DNA of 64,000 nt. Source: Orbilia blumenaviensis. Its lineage: Eukaryota > Ascomycota > Orbiliomycetes > Orbiliales > Orbiliaceae. Of the stretch, positions 45,259-58,555 are shown piece after piece (position 1 is the first letter of the stretch; each line of letters starts with the position of its first letter). A model generated the notes under the pieces. That model had not been told where the DNA came from. It did no database searches and saw only the letters and a program-made list of their open reading frames with translations. The translations under genes were made by a program, and so were the position numbers. The stretch spans positions 434,001 to 498,000 of the forward strand of contig JAVHNS010000005.1 of NCBI GenBank assembly GCA_036872755.1, read 5' to 3'.

Positions 45259-46658
45259 ATGCTGGCCCGGCGACTGCTGCGACCGGCGACCGCCCGGCAA
45301 TTGACCGTCCCACTGCTCGCCCAATCATACAGTAGCAGCAGTCCGGCACCAAAGGGCACGCCAGATATCGACCCGTCGGCGCTGACTATTGAGAAGACGG
45401 CTTCTCCAAAGCCGCTGCTGCCCGCTGCCGACCTCGTCTTCGGCCGCAACTTCACTGGTACGTATACATCTTCTTCCCCACCATATAATAGATTCAATTG
45501 ATAGTCATGATCGTCATGATAACAAATGGTTACAATGTTGATGTAATTAATAATATTATTATGAAAAATAAACAGACCACATGCTCTCGATCGAATGGAC
45601 CGCCCGCGACGGCTGGCTTCCACCCCGCATCACCCCCTACCAAAACCTCTCATTGGACCCCTCCGCCTGCGTCTTCCACTACGCTTTCACCTGTTTCGAA
45701 GGAATGAAAGCCTACAAGGACCCTTCCAACAGGATCCGTCTCTTCCGTCCAGACCGTAATATGCACCGTCTCAACCGCTCATCAAGCCGAATCGCCCTCC
45801 CAACCTTCTCCGGCCCCAAATTCGTGGAATTGATCTCCAAGTTCGTAAATCTCGAAGATCGGTTTATCCCGAAACAGAAGGGATATTCGTTGTACATCCG
45901 TCCGACTATGATTGGAACACAGAACACGCTTGGCGTAGGTCCTCCGGGCTCTGCATTGCTTTATGTCATTGCCAGTCCTGTGGGGCCATATTATCCAACA
46001 GGGTTTAAAGCTATCTCTCTTGAAGCTACTGAATCTGCTGTTAGAGCTTGGCCGGGTGGTGTTGGTGATCGCAAGTTGGGAGCGAATTATGCGCCTTGCA
46101 TTGTGCCACAGATCGATGCTGCAAAGAGGGGGTATCAGCAGAATTTGTGGCTGTTTGGAGAGGAGGGATATGTCACTGAGGTTGGCACTATGAATATGTT
46201 CGTCGCGTGGGTTAATGAGGAAGGTGTTAAAGAACTTATCACCGCTCCGCTAGACGGTACCATCTTGGAAGGTGTGACCAGAGAGAGTATACTCGAACTC
46301 GCTCGTGAAAGACTGGTGCCAGAAGGATGGAAGGTTTCTGAGGAGAAATACACAATCGCGCAGATGAAGAAGGCTGCCGATGAAGGTAGACTACTGGAGG
46401 CATTTGGAGCGGGTACTGCTGCTGTAGTGTCCCCTGTCAAGGCTGTTACTTATAGAGGGGAGGAGATCAAGATCCCATTGTCGCCTGGTAAGGAGACCGG
46501 GCCTCTGGCTGAGAAGTTCTGGAACTGGATGTTGGCTATTCAGTACGGCGAGGTCGATCATCCTTGGAGGTTCGTTATTCCCCTTCTTTATATCATACTA
46601 TTGCGGTATAATATACTAACATTTTATTACGAATTATAGTCAAGTGATCTCGGAGTAA
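45259..46658 (+). CDS. BAT1: Mitochondrial branched-chain amino acid aminotransferase, 403 aa
   Basis: Three exons: 45259-45457, 45576-46569, 46640-46658; 1212 nt, 403 residues. The last exon is only 19 nt (ends WSQVISE) and is preceded by ATACTAAC and a TTATAG acceptor. The N-terminus MLARRLLRPATARQLTVPLL is an Arg-rich mitochondrial presequence. Class IV PLP-enzyme features are HYAFTCFEGMKAYKDP, YIRPTMIGTQNTLGV, the PLP lysine in GDRKLGANYAPCI, EVGTMNMFVAW, APLDGTILEGVTRESIL and EAFGAGTAAVVSPVKAV. It interconverts Leu/Ile/Val and their 2-oxo acids with glutamate. The presequence argues for the mitochondrial, biosynthetic isoform (BAT1-like); the symbol reflects that inference. Confidence 0.94.
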
Positions 46659-47279
46659 ACGAGAGCAGCGCGCGAGAGAGGGATGGTGGAGAAAAAGGAT
46701 ATGGTCTGGCTTTGTACATACATACGTTATAGCTGTATATGATATCGCATAGACTACACCATTCTCCGGTAGCGCATCTATAGCCTAGCCCCTCTCTTAT
46801 CGGCCTCTTTGAACTATCTGGAATAGATATATAGTATCTGATTCCGGTGTTTACATAGGTGTTTTCTACGTATACCTATCCCGTTTATTTTTCAAGTTGG
46901 TATACGTCGGTACACGGCATTCACTGAATGAGAAGTACGTATGCTAAAAGAAATAAGTAAGAGCACCGGTGCCGGTTTTATGGACACTACGGAATGTAGT
47001 CATAATCGTAATGCTATCTAGCTATAATGTAACACTAAAATCACTACCAATAAACAAGAAGAATAAGAATACAGTTAAGAGGTTTCTTTATATATACGCC
47101 GGGGCTCGACCGCAAATAAATATAGCTATCAAATTTGCAAAGAGACTGCAGCTGGCTTGGTCTTTAATACTGAATTCATAAAATGCATTGACGGCAACAT
47201 CGAATTCATAAAATGCATTGAGGAAAAGATCGAATTCATTTAGTGGACTGAAATGAAATGAGACAGAGGAAAGAAAGGA
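46659..47279. other. Intergenic interval between convergent genes
   Basis: 3' UTRs of the aminotransferase and the transcription factor gene. Contains the 30-bp direct repeat described separately. Confidence 0.5.
47172..47251. repeat. 30-bp tandem direct repeat, about 2.7 copies
   Basis: GAATTCATAAAATGCATTGA recurs at 47172 and 47202, and a shortened, diverged copy starts at 47232 (GAATTCATTTAGTGGACTGA). The exact 30-nt period is clear; the last 10 bases of each unit differ. Confidence 0.85.
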
Positions 47280-50200
47280 CTAATCATGCCTCCCCGCCAG
47301 AGCATCCCAGTCTTCCACAATCCCCTCTACCGCATTGCTCACCTCCGGCCCCACATCCCACGACGCCATCTCATCAAATGTCGCCTGCACCCATCTCAAA
47401 AACCGCGTCTCCGCTCGTTCCTGCGGCATATCATCTGTTGTCGCTGGTAGGTGTATACACTCCATTACTTCTCCAATAAACATCTCGCCAACTGTGTTTC
47501 CGCTTCCGCCGTTCATACCACCCGGCAGCATGCCACTGTTGCTCATACTTTTGCTCAACCCGATTAAATTGGTATGGCTTCGACTCCCTTGCCCTCCTGT
47601 GGAGTTATTATTCCCACCAGAAGGACCACTAACAGACCACCCTCTTCCAGAGTGGTGGTGATGATGAGGACTATCCAAACTCCCCACGATCACATTTCCA
47701 CCAACTCTTTCTTCAATAACTGAATCTCCATCCCCACCAATTATTCCCCCGACCCCACCATCAGTAGTCCCACTGACGCTCCCTCTATGATGATAGTGAG
47801 AATGCCCCATCATCCCACCCATATTAAAGAAATTAACCCTAACAATAATCTCCCAAATCACCATACAAGCTCTAAACGCCAAGGCGACGATAGCAGGGAA
47901 CTCGGTCCTACTTTCATCGTAATTCCTGTTTTCAAGGAATCGCATGATGGCGAGTAAGTGTGGGGAGAGTTTAGAGATTACGCCTTCTAGGGTACTTAGA
48001 TCCATTTCTTCGTCTCTTTCGAGACGGGTGCGGGTCTCGGCTACTATCATGTTTAAGCAGCCTTGCATGTCTATTGGGACGTCGCCGGAGAGGACTAGAC
48101 GGTCTGGAACGACAAGGAAGACGTGGGAAAGGTGCCAGAAGATGTAGAAGCATTTTGTGCAACCGCTAAGGTTTGCGACTGAATTGGGAGTTGGGTCGGA
48201 GAGTGCTTGGGAGCGGTTTGATTCTGGGGAGTAAGCGCTGTTTAGCGGCTGATAAGGCGACGAAACTCCGATGTGGCGTTCGAAGAAGTCGTCTCGTTGT
48301 GTAGACAAAGTTCGGAGGGTGGACATTGCTTTGTCTAGTCTTTCTACATCTTCTTGGCGTTCTGGTGGCATGAAGACGATGATACGCGGCCTACCGTCGT
48401 CGTATACTTCATCCTCCTCCACCGCGACCTTTTGAGAAATCTTGGTGATTTCGATAAGTACTGCTACGACCAGGATATAGCAGCTGAAGTCGTTGAGTTC
48501 TTGTGTGACGGCGTTCATGTTGCCTTTTAGAATGCCACGCAGTGTCTTGAGGAACATGATTGGTACGGGTTCGTACACTCTAACCCGCCTAGTGAAGTCC
48601 CATTCTTCGGGGGTGGAGGCGTTGAAGATATCTTCATCGCAGGGGAGGGAGAGGTTGCGTAGCTCAGTAGGACGGAGGAGTGGTGGAATGTTGAAAAGGA
48701 GAGAGAGGTGGCAATCGAGGAGATATAGACAGAATGCCGCACTGTAATTTTTACATCCACCGTTAGCTTTCCATAATATTCTCAACCTTTCACATGTAAT
48801 AGAACATTAGAACGTACCGCTTGCGGGACTCTTTCTCGACAAAGATTTCCCATTCCTGGCGGAGGTATCCCTTCGGATCCTCCTGCTTGTTGATGGTCGG
48901 GACCATGCTCAGGTCGTCTTGGAAGTAGCCATACTCTCGTGCAATCTAGAACAGTTAGCCCTTCTATACCGTATAGTAGTGGGTTCGATGGGATATAAAA
49001 AGTACCTCGACGCAGCGGGCATGTATCCGCCTGCCCTTCTTATGCCACTCCCTCTCTCTACTGAACACTCCAAAACACTCAAACAGAATAAACGCCTGCA
49101 TGACACACAGCCTTCTCTCTCTCGTCCTTCTGCTCGCCATCTTTTTCGACTCAGCCTCAACCGTCAATGTCCCTCCCATCTCTGCCTCCACACGCATCCT
49201 CTCTATCTCTTGATCCTCTTTCTTGATCTTCGCTACGTTATTGTTATTGTTACTCGTATTATCGGAGTCATCGTCTTCTTCTGTATCTTCATCGTCACCG
49301 ATTCCCCATTCTACCCATCGTTCCATGACTTTCCAGCCGGATTCCCAGAGTTGTCGACCGAGGGTTTGGTCGGTTGGATCGTAGAGGCCACCGATACAGC
49401 AGATCGCACGGAGGAAGGATGCAAGGACGGTATCGGTTTTGAAGGTAGGTTTGTGGAGTAAGGGGAGGTGGGAGTGGAAGGAGGTCGACGGGGGGTTGAA
49501 GTAGTAGTCCGCATAATGTGAGAGGAGTTCTTGCGGTAGACTAGATATCATCACTATCGTTAGTATCATACGCCTTTGTTTTCTTTTCTTTGATTGTGGG
49601 GGGTTTTACATCGGGTAGTCGGTGTAATATTTCTTCAGGCCCTTGACCTGCTGGCGCGGCAGCTGTTTATTATCTCTGTCAGTATACCATTCCATGCACC
49701 ATATAAAAAAGTAGGGTATAGAAAAAAACTCACATCCTCAGCAACATACACCTTCCTCCCGAAATCTGACGTCAAATTCATCATGTCGCCGTCACTCGCC
49801 TTCCTCTCCCTCCTCGCACCTCCATCAATCTCACTGTCACTCTCACTCTCCTCCTCACTTGATGGTTCCTTGACCTTCTTTGGAGGTTTAATATGTTCTT
49901 GTACTTGTGTAAACTGTCGTTCTTGCCAGTTTATGCTTCCTTCAGGCATTATTCCCGTAAATCCGCTACCGCCGTGCCATGAGAAGCGATGGTGGTTCAT
50001 ACTAGCCGACCCTCGCCGCTGGCGGGGTTGGTGGCTTATGATGGAGTGTTTCTGTTTCTTGTGCTTGACGACATTGTCCCTATTTATTACCATCATCATT
50101 AATTTATTGATATACTGGTGAAGATTGTTTGGTAGGATCCGGAGACTTACTCGCGCTTGCAGACTTTGCCGCAGATATCGCATGCGAACCGCTTGTTATC

Positions 50201-50639
50201 GTGCTCTTGGTGCGGGTAGTGTCCTATATCCTCTATCAGTATATAACCCCCCATATACAATATATCCCATAAGTTGAAAAACATACTCGTCTTAATATGC
50301 CGATTCAAATTCGCCTACCAAATCAACCCCCCCAAATCTATTAGTAAACCCCCTCAAGTGAAAGAATAACCAATAGATATATATAAAAAATACGAAAGGC
50401 TAAAGGGGGGTGTTACAAACCCGACTGCTAACTCGATCCCCACAAATCTCACACGGAAACGGCTTCTTCTTAGCCCATTCCATCTCGTCTGTATCCGTCC
50501 ATGTCCCCTCTCGACGGTATTTCTCGACTTTGTCGAGCTGGATGTTGTAGTCGCGACCCATGGTGCCCATGCCACGGTTTGCGAGCGACGCCATGTCTGG
50601 CGGGGGAGGGGGCATCATTGTTGCGGTGATTTGGCTCAT
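47280..50639 (-). CDS. C2H2 zinc finger plus fungal-specific-domain transcription factor, 947 aa
   Basis: Eight exons (minus): 50421-50639, 50287-50314, 50151-50223, 49734-50079, 49610-49662, 49006-49540, 48818-48945, 47280-48741; 2844 nt, 947 residues, every junction in frame. Exon 2 is only 28 nt and completes the first finger. Fingers: FPCEICGDRVSSRANLNRHI at about 61-84 and FACDICGKVCKREDNVVKHK at about 95-118. A Ser/acidic region (PSSEEESESDSEIDGGARRE) follows. A fungal_trans-type domain starts around PPSTSFHSHLPLLHKPTFKT and includes RAICCIGGLYDPTDQTLGRQ and LCVMQAFILFECFGVFS. His/Gly-rich low complexity lies near 780-850 (HSHYHHRGS, SPHHHHHSGRGW). The start is the first ATG; an in-frame GTG upstream was not used. 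Nuclear regulator, targets unknown. Confidence 0.9.
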
Positions 50640-53600
50640 GGTTGCCACGCGTGTAATGTGGTATTTTATATATACTTTCGAGTAAGTATATATATACCGG
50701 CAAGTATATAGGTGGATGAGATGGAAATTTGAGGAGTTCCGACTCGCGAAAAATGAAGGAAAAAAAGTATGTTCCTTAACGTCCCTGGGATTTGTTTTTT
50801 AAGCTTTTTGAAGAGATCGATTTCCCGCGAAAAAGTATCGATAAGCCTTAAGGGATTGAAAAACTCTAAATGTCTAAAGCAATAGTAATATATTAGTATT
50901 TTAAAATATATAACGTATTAATAATAATTTTTGGTTTAAAAAAAAAAACAGTTAACGGATTAAACGACGAAGCCTGAAGTTTGAAGTTGAAGGATGAATA
51001 TAGCAAGCTCGATAACACAGTTTCTTGTTTGAGGGTATATTATTTCCAGTGGCCAACAGTGGCCAATTGAATGATTATGACGTCCGGCTTGCGCAGGACC
51101 ATTTGAAGTCAGAGCGTAGCTGTTTGAGAGAGGTCGAGAGGTGTATATATCTCCCGGTCCAGACGCCGCACGGAGCTATACATTAAAAAGGTCTAGACCT
51201 CCTCCTCCTCTCACAAAACTGCCATATAAAGACAAATACAACAGGACACTTAGCTAAAATGGAGGGCCAGAGCAACCATTTAACTATTAAAAAAGAAATA
51301 AAATAAAAGAAAGAATAGTACTAACTGTAATATTTTATTTTTATTTTTATTTCAATTTTTCTCTCTTTTGGCTTTTTTTACTACGCAATGGGTTTTTTTC
51401 CTGGTTACGTATATTTCGAGAGGGCGGGAGATATAGTAGGTAAATGGCGATGCAATGAGGGGCAAAAGAAATAAAGAGATACCGCCAAAATTAATAAGCG
51501 GGCACTTTTTTTTGACAGCTGCCTCGAATCGAATCGTCCCCGCTGGGATTGGATTGGGTCGGATCGGATTGGATTTGTCTGAAATCAGAGAAAAAAGACC
51601 CCAAGAACCGAATCGAATTGAATCAAATCAAATCAAATCAAATCAAACCACAAGAAAAAGGAAGAAGAGAGATGAGATGAAAAGAAGGGAATGGAGGGGG
51701 TGGGAAGGGAAACGGAAGGGATCGAAAGGAAAGGACCGAAACAGCGCCTAAAAAAAACCACGCTGCCTGAAGTAATTAACTGTATGTATAGGATAGTTTC
51801 GATGATGGCCTCCAGTTACCCGACAGGAAAAAACGGATATCGGTATGGATATGGTTCAGGTATGGTAATGTCTTTGCGATGATGTTGACAATAATATTGC
51901 GGCGGGTTCGTTTGAGAAAGGACCACCTTATGGCTCGGAGGAGCTCCTCTTCCCCGCCCCTACGCTATTTCTAGTCCGCTCTTGGGCTTGTTCGAGTACT
52001 CAGATCTCAGCTAGCTTAACTGAGCTGGTAAGGGTGCAATGCTTTGCTTCTGCTGCGCCAGCCAAGCCAAGATGTTTCGCTATCGATAAGCGAAGGGTGA
52101 ATCCCACGCCGGCCTAATCTGTTATACAGAGCACATGGAAGAACTCGGGATCAGAAAGAGGGCTGGGATGATGATGGCATACGGGGCTGGCTGGGATGTG
52201 GAAGTAAGAGTAATGTACGGAGTAAAAGCAGTGGAACTTAACAGACTGGGTTTCTATTGTGACACACGGCAGGTATGTAGGTAAGTAGGTAGTACCACCG
52301 TGCCCGATCTTACATGTGTGTGCGTCTACATGTACATACTCCGCATGCAGGGAGGAGTAGTGAGTATGGAGGAGGAATAGGATGAAATGAGGAGGAGGAA
52401 GAGGAGGATCCAGGGCGAAGAGCTCGTGAACTTGAGGAGACAGAACAGCTAAGTAGTAGCTTTTGGGAAAGCAAAGATCGGGGTCTTCGCGGATGCATCC
52501 GTATTACATGCGTGTGATATTAATACTTACTCTGGTGGAACTGCTGTAGGACTTATTTAAGCAATGGCATATCCCCCCAGCTGTGTCTAGTTTTGGCCTG
52601 CTGGAAGAAAAGAAAAGGGGAAAATATATAAATACTCCTCTACTAGTAGTACATATTTCTCATCATTACTATCGCTTCCAGATAGTATACTATACTATAC
52701 TAGTGGCTGCTGGCTGTGGCTACGATTACTACTACAAAACTACGACTACGTATACTACGCCTCAACCTCCTTTCCACAAAGATCTCACCAGCCGTATCGT
52801 ATATATATTACCCGCAACGTAACATAACATCCACAGGAAAAGACCAAGGAATCAAGGAAAGAAAGCCGTTGGGACTCATACCGGGATCAGATCTTCTCCT
52901 ATCACCTTTTTGTCAAATCGATTTCTGTTATACCATACTATCACATCAGATCATATCGTATCACATTGCATTACGACTCCGCACGCCGCCCCCGCGTTTC
53001 CTTTCCCCAAAAATCTTAAAATACTTCCTCCTTTAAAAACCAGTTCTCTATCATATAAAATAGGATGACCCATTATACATAATATCTCTCAAACTTCGCC
53101 TCAAAATCCTCAAAAAAGGGAAAAAACCGGATTACCCAAAGGAGAGAGTGGGAAGGAATAAGAGGAAACGGCATGCGCGTGCGTGCACCCTCTTTTCTCG
53201 AATTCTCTCGTTTCTCGTCCGCTTAGCTGCTGCTTCTCCACACTCTTAGCCCTTCGATATTTCCCGTCAATGCGGGTTTACCATTTACCATACACTCGTT
53301 CCCGTGCAGGCCGTATACTGCATTCCTATACCAAGAGAAATGGAGGGAGGTGTTATTTCTCTTTCTCTGCCCCCATGCAAGGCGTCCGGAGAATGAGATG
53401 CGAATGGCCTGTTGCTGCCCCTCCTCGTCGTCCTCCCAATCGAAGTTCTAGGCAGGTAGAAAGGGTCGAAGACCCGGCCCTCTAGTCCACACTTCCACAT
53501 ACCCCTCTAGAAGCTATTCTATAGGTCTATAGGTCTCCCGTGAAGGCCCGAAGATAATGGGAGAGGGGTTGCGGACAAGCTCGGCTCCACCTCTCCCTAG

Positions 53601-53644
53601 ATCTTTCTGACACCCATCATCGTATCATGCAAAAATCGCACGAG

Positions 53645-53669
53645 TTTTTTTTTTTTTTTTTTTTTTTTT
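53645..53669. repeat. Poly-T tract, about 25 nt
   Basis: Uninterrupted T run; the first of a series spanning 53.6-61.6 kb. Confidence 0.95.
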
Positions 53670-54519
53670 GCTTGCATTTTGAAAGAAGTGGAGAGCAATA
53701 AATTACACTTTTAGGAAAAGTGCCCTTGCTTTACCGCGATCGAAGAGGCATCAGAAGAAGAGCATTTCGGCCCTTCGGCACCCCCCGCTCTTCGACCCAT
53801 ATGATCAATTACATCACTTCTCCAAGGGGTTACTATTGAACGATCGATTTGAATTAAAACGTCCTCCCTATAGAATCCCTTTTTGGATACCTACCCCGTG
53901 TTGGGCTTTGAAGTTCCCGACCCTTTTCGTCCCTTCCTTTTTTTGTTTTTTGTTTTTTTGGGGGGTGAGGAATAGCTATGTAGCTAGAGCTTTGCGTTCT
54001 CGCGAAGAAAGAGGAAGCCTGCAGGCAATGCAGAAGCCCGTATGTACTCGCCGGAAACGGGTAGCCACAGACAGAAGACCAGCCTCATGCTCGCAGTCTC
54101 TCTTCGCCCCAGGACCCATTATACACACACCAAAACGGCGTTTTTTTTCAACTAAGGGAGTATACTCTATCCTCGAGGAAGAGAAAGGCTAATCCCTGAG
54201 GCCTCGGTTTCATGCGGTCTCATGCGATCAATCAATCGAGAATGTCAACCCGACTACCACCGAACGATAACTAACGAAAAATGCTTGAATCTGAGAAATG
54301 AGATAAAAAAGACTCTAAGAAAACCGAAAGTGTGGGAGAAATCACGTTATCAAAAGCTGACGAAGATTCGATACTTCTAACTGGAGGAGAACAGAGAGGG
54401 GAATGCAGACGAAATGCATGTGGGGCGGGACGAAAGGGTGGATAACGAAACACGGCAATCGAATCGAGAGGAAAGGGTTCGAGACTATCACTAATACAGC
54501 TTTTCGGGGGCGAACAACG

Positions 54520-54543
54520 TTTTTTTTTTTTTTTTTTTTTTTT
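54520..54543. repeat. Poly-T tract, about 24 nt
   Basis: Uninterrupted T run within the large divergent intergenic region. Confidence 0.95.
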
Positions 54544-56120
54544 ATACATGAGCGCATAATCTGTATGTACTTACCTACATAACATGCCCACAGGAAAAAA
54601 AAGGACGGTTCCCATGTACCCCGGAAAATGCTTACAGAGACAGGAAATTGTTTGACAAATTGTTGAGCCTCTCTTAGGATTTTTTTGACGGGTTTGATTC
54701 TTCTCAGATCAGCCCCAAGAACGTTAAAACTCCTCTTTTTGGAGATCCTCGTATCGAGAGGGGCGAGGCGATGGCGGCATTACATACTACCACATATATC
54801 GGAAAATACCAATGCGTCTTCGCGGATTATCAATGTCCATGCCATTTGGGGGTCTCGACTCTGATTTTAGCTTCCTTTACCTTACCTTCCGGGGACCCAA
54901 GGGTAAAGCAATTAATATCCAGGAAGAATTGAAAGGGTCGGGTTCCTTGGTTGTTTTGCAGGCTCTACGACCCTTCCCGTAGCTTATATTCAGAAATTCC
55001 GGGCCACGCTCTCCGGTAAATACCTGTTCGCCAATCCTGCCGGATAAACCTTTCAAAACCGAAAAAAACGCCGTCGCCGCAGGACCCTAGGGTCACCCGT
55101 ATATTGCACGTAGTAGTCTCCATCCATACGCAGTAGTACATACGTATGTTACCTCCACACAGACACTCAATCGATCATAAAAAACCAAAAGACACTAGCC
55201 TCCCGTCGACGCATGTATCTTTTTGGGGGGCGAAACACTAGACGGACGGCTTTCCGTGGGCACGGTCTCTCTCTAATTTACATACTAAACCAGGGCTTGA
55301 GAGTTTCTTTTCTTCCCTTTATTTCCTAAAGGGCTGGACCTTTCCGAACACAAAATGAATTCGAACCCACAAAAAAAAAAAAAAGAAAGAAGAAAAAAGG
55401 ACATGGAAGTGACGAGCGGGACTACCAAAACTAGAAGGCGAGATTGATGGAGGTTCGGGTATCTGATCGGGCCGCAGCAAGAAAAAAGGGCGAGGGAAAG
55501 ATGTGACGCTTCATGCGACGAGGACGACGTTCAACTTTTACAAGGGGTGGTGGGTCATGGCAAGGACGTATGGAGCCGTAGTAGCTCGATATATAAGTAT
55601 TTAAGTATATATCGTAGGATCTGAGAACGGGAGATAATTGAAAAGGTATATTTTGGTACACCAACGTCGACGAGGATATTGGAAACCACTCTCCCTTGTT
55701 GAAAGCTAGTTAATGCGGTAAGTCAGTATTTCCGACTTGTCGCGAAAGAGATCTCAGGACCCTGCCCTAGATCATTAATTCCTTCTTCTTCTTCTTCTTC
55801 TTTTTTTTTTTTTGTTCTTTCAAAATCGGCTATCAACATCGGAGATCGGAAGGACGACCTCCCAAAGAGATTAAAGATATCTAGCCGCTTCCGACCTTAG
55901 GAAAGGAACGTCCGAGCAAGAAGTATACTATACATTTGAAAACTCTCACTCTATCTTCTGATTTTGATTCTTTTGAGTTTAGATGATAATTAAGCAGGTA
56001 TGTTATCGTGTAGAGTCGACAATCGGTTCACGTGGTCATAAACGCCATGTCTTTGCCCTCGTTTCTCCCTTTTTTAAAGTTGGCTTTCCTCGTTTCCCCC
56101 CTCTTGCAGATTGCAAGCCC

Positions 56121-56141
56121 CAGCAGCAGCAGCAGCAGCAG
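56121..56141 (+). repeat. (CAG)7 trinucleotide repeat
   Basis: Seven CAG units in noncoding DNA; the surrounding short frame has no family resemblance. Confidence 0.9.
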
Positions 56142-58387
56142 CTAGCAGCAGGCAGGTCTTTGTGGGGTCAAATGTCTCAACATCAACAAGTTAAAAGTGC
56201 GAATCAATCAGTTAGCAAGCCGTATTAACAGCTAACTAGCTTTTCGCTATCAACCCCAGTTATATTCGTTCTCGCTCCGGTCCACCCAAGATCGGTACCT
56301 TTTGCTGCGCCTTTGGTAAATATGCACGAAAGGGAACATTTGTCTGGGAGCGAGATGTCTTGGAGGGCTTTTTTGTCCAAGTAGCCCCGCAAGTCTCCCA
56401 GATTCGGGGCTAGACAGTCAAGGGGGGGACATGACGGAGGGGAACATCTGATTTGACAATTGGCGAGTGCTGGCGTTACTTTTTCTGTGGCCCTCCCAAC
56501 CTTATACCTGCTTTACCCTTGTCAAGACGTCTGGATGGCGCGGTCTAATATAATGTTCATGTTCATGTTCCTCTCTCTGTGTCTTGAATATATCCCTCGA
56601 CTCCTTGCTTTTGGGACCACCCCTGGCGGGCACGGTACATAGTTTACAGACATACATACATTACATACGAACATATATGTATGTACTTTTGCCTGCGCAA
56701 CTGCATGACTGTTTTAAGCGGTCCCTTCTTCTTCCCTTTCTCCCTTCTTTTTGTTTTTGGTACCTTGGAGACAGGCAAAGGCAAAAGAGAGAGAGAGAGA
56801 GGTATCGAATCAGAGAAGTCGCTTTTTCATATAGCTTAATCTCTCCGCCTTTTTTGCACCCATTTCAGCTCCACTTTGACCTCGTCGACTCGATAGCCTC
56901 CTGCAACACACCTACATAATAACATAACATACTTACTTACATCTACCTGCTATACTGCTATACTAAGCTTCTTCGCAGTGTCACTTGCTTGACAAGGCCG
57001 GGCCCGGTTGAGATAATAATATTTACCAGCCCGCTTTTTTTTCCCTCTTCGACTCCTACTCCTCCTTCTCTTGAAACCTCCTCCTGCTCCTCCTCCCTTT
57101 TTGAGTGTTCGACATCGCCCCATTTCCCCGTAGGCCTGGTCTGTCTGTCTGTCCCTCTTCTCGAGACGAGAGCTATAGACAGCGCAGTGCATCGATTACG
57201 TTGATATCAAGGGACTGTACGTACTTACATATTTCATACCACGCAGTTTTCCCCAGACTGAGGCGGCTACAAACTTGGCCCTTTTTTTCTAGTTTTTGTT
57301 TTTTTATCTTTTTATCCAACAGCCGCCATCCCGATATCAGTTGGGGTTTGCAGGCTTTCTTTCTTGGATCGAGCCACTCAAACGAAGGCATTTATCTTCC
57401 CATCCTCTGTTTCTCCCTTTTTTTTTACTCATAGTCTGGTTTGACTTTTTGAGTATTTTCCGTTGCATAGTATATACGCTTTGGATCTGATCTTGTACCA
57501 TCGTTGTATCTTCTGTGTGAAAGGTTACAGAATAATCAACCGTGCCTCTTTTTTTTTTTTTTTTTTTTTTTACCTCATTCGCACCGAACACTGCAGCAAA
57601 GACAGAAAGAAAACCCGAGCCATTTGCCCCAGACATCCTGATAACGTAGATTGATTAATTTTTTTTTATATACCTCCCCAGCAGTATATAGGATATCTCT
57701 GCCGCCTGTTGCTTTCTGATCGTTTCTCCATTTCCGAATCTCGACTTCTGATTCGGCGGGACCGGCGATAATCGCCCCACTTTTTCGCCCAAGTAGCTTG
57801 CTACCACCTCTTTCCAGTTTCTGTCTCCGTTCTTTCTCTTCCCCCCTTCCAATCCATTGCTGAGATATATTTCGGCACAGGGTCGTATTTCGACATCTGC
57901 TTTTTTATAATACCGACAAGCCACCCACACGCACGCACTCACACACACACAACCATAAACTCCGGATAACTTAGGTTCCTTGAGTATAGGTTTCTTATTA
58001 CTGATTTATTACTTACTTGTTTGAGTATATTATATATCCTTATTTCTCTATTGCTAGATTAGTACCTTTTCTTCTTCTTCTTTTCTTTTCTTTTCTTTTC
58101 TGTTTCGTCAACATCTGACCTGACCTGACCTGACATTCGAGCCAAGCTTTGGAGTACATCTTGCTCTTCCAATCAAAACAATATATAAACCGATCTGGCT
58201 GGGGAAATCGAAAAGAGACTTTTGAAACCCGCTCGCTTTTCTTTTCTTTTCGTTTCCCCCCTCTCCGCAAAAAGGCAATTCTAGCGAGGATCTAAGGAGA
58301 GAACAGGCCACATCCTCGGGCAAAGCTGCGAGAAATCGATACTTGGATTGTGGTATATAGACGAGAAGAAAGAAAGAGTGAAGAGAG

Positions 58388-58415
58388 AAAAAAAAAAAAA
58401 AAAAAAAAAAAAAAA
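58388..58415. repeat. Poly-A tract, about 28 nt
   Basis: Uninterrupted A run, 116 nt before a T24 run at 58532-58555, so the two could pair as a long inverted repeat. Confidence 0.95.
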
Positions 58416-58531
58416 GGAAAAAGAGAAAGTAGCGAATCCGACGACCTTTTTGAGCAATTAGAAAGAAATAGAATACAGAGGTAGAGAAGACAATTCGGCT
58501 ATTGGAAAACCAACCATTCGGACTCGTACTC

Positions 58532-58555
58532 TTTTTTTTTTTTTTTTTTTTTTTT
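58532..58555. repeat. Poly-T tract, about 24 nt
   Basis: Uninterrupted T run, complementary to the A run at 58388-58415. Confidence 0.95.

Noticed and set aside
47280..48785. Treating the 501-codon frame as a gene of its own
   Set aside because: It is exon 8 of the transcription factor; eight exons join in phase back to the zinc fingers.
52583..54192. Several frames of 80-118 codons in the large intergenic region
   Set aside because: Low-complexity or homopolymer-derived, without motifs or compatible splice partners.
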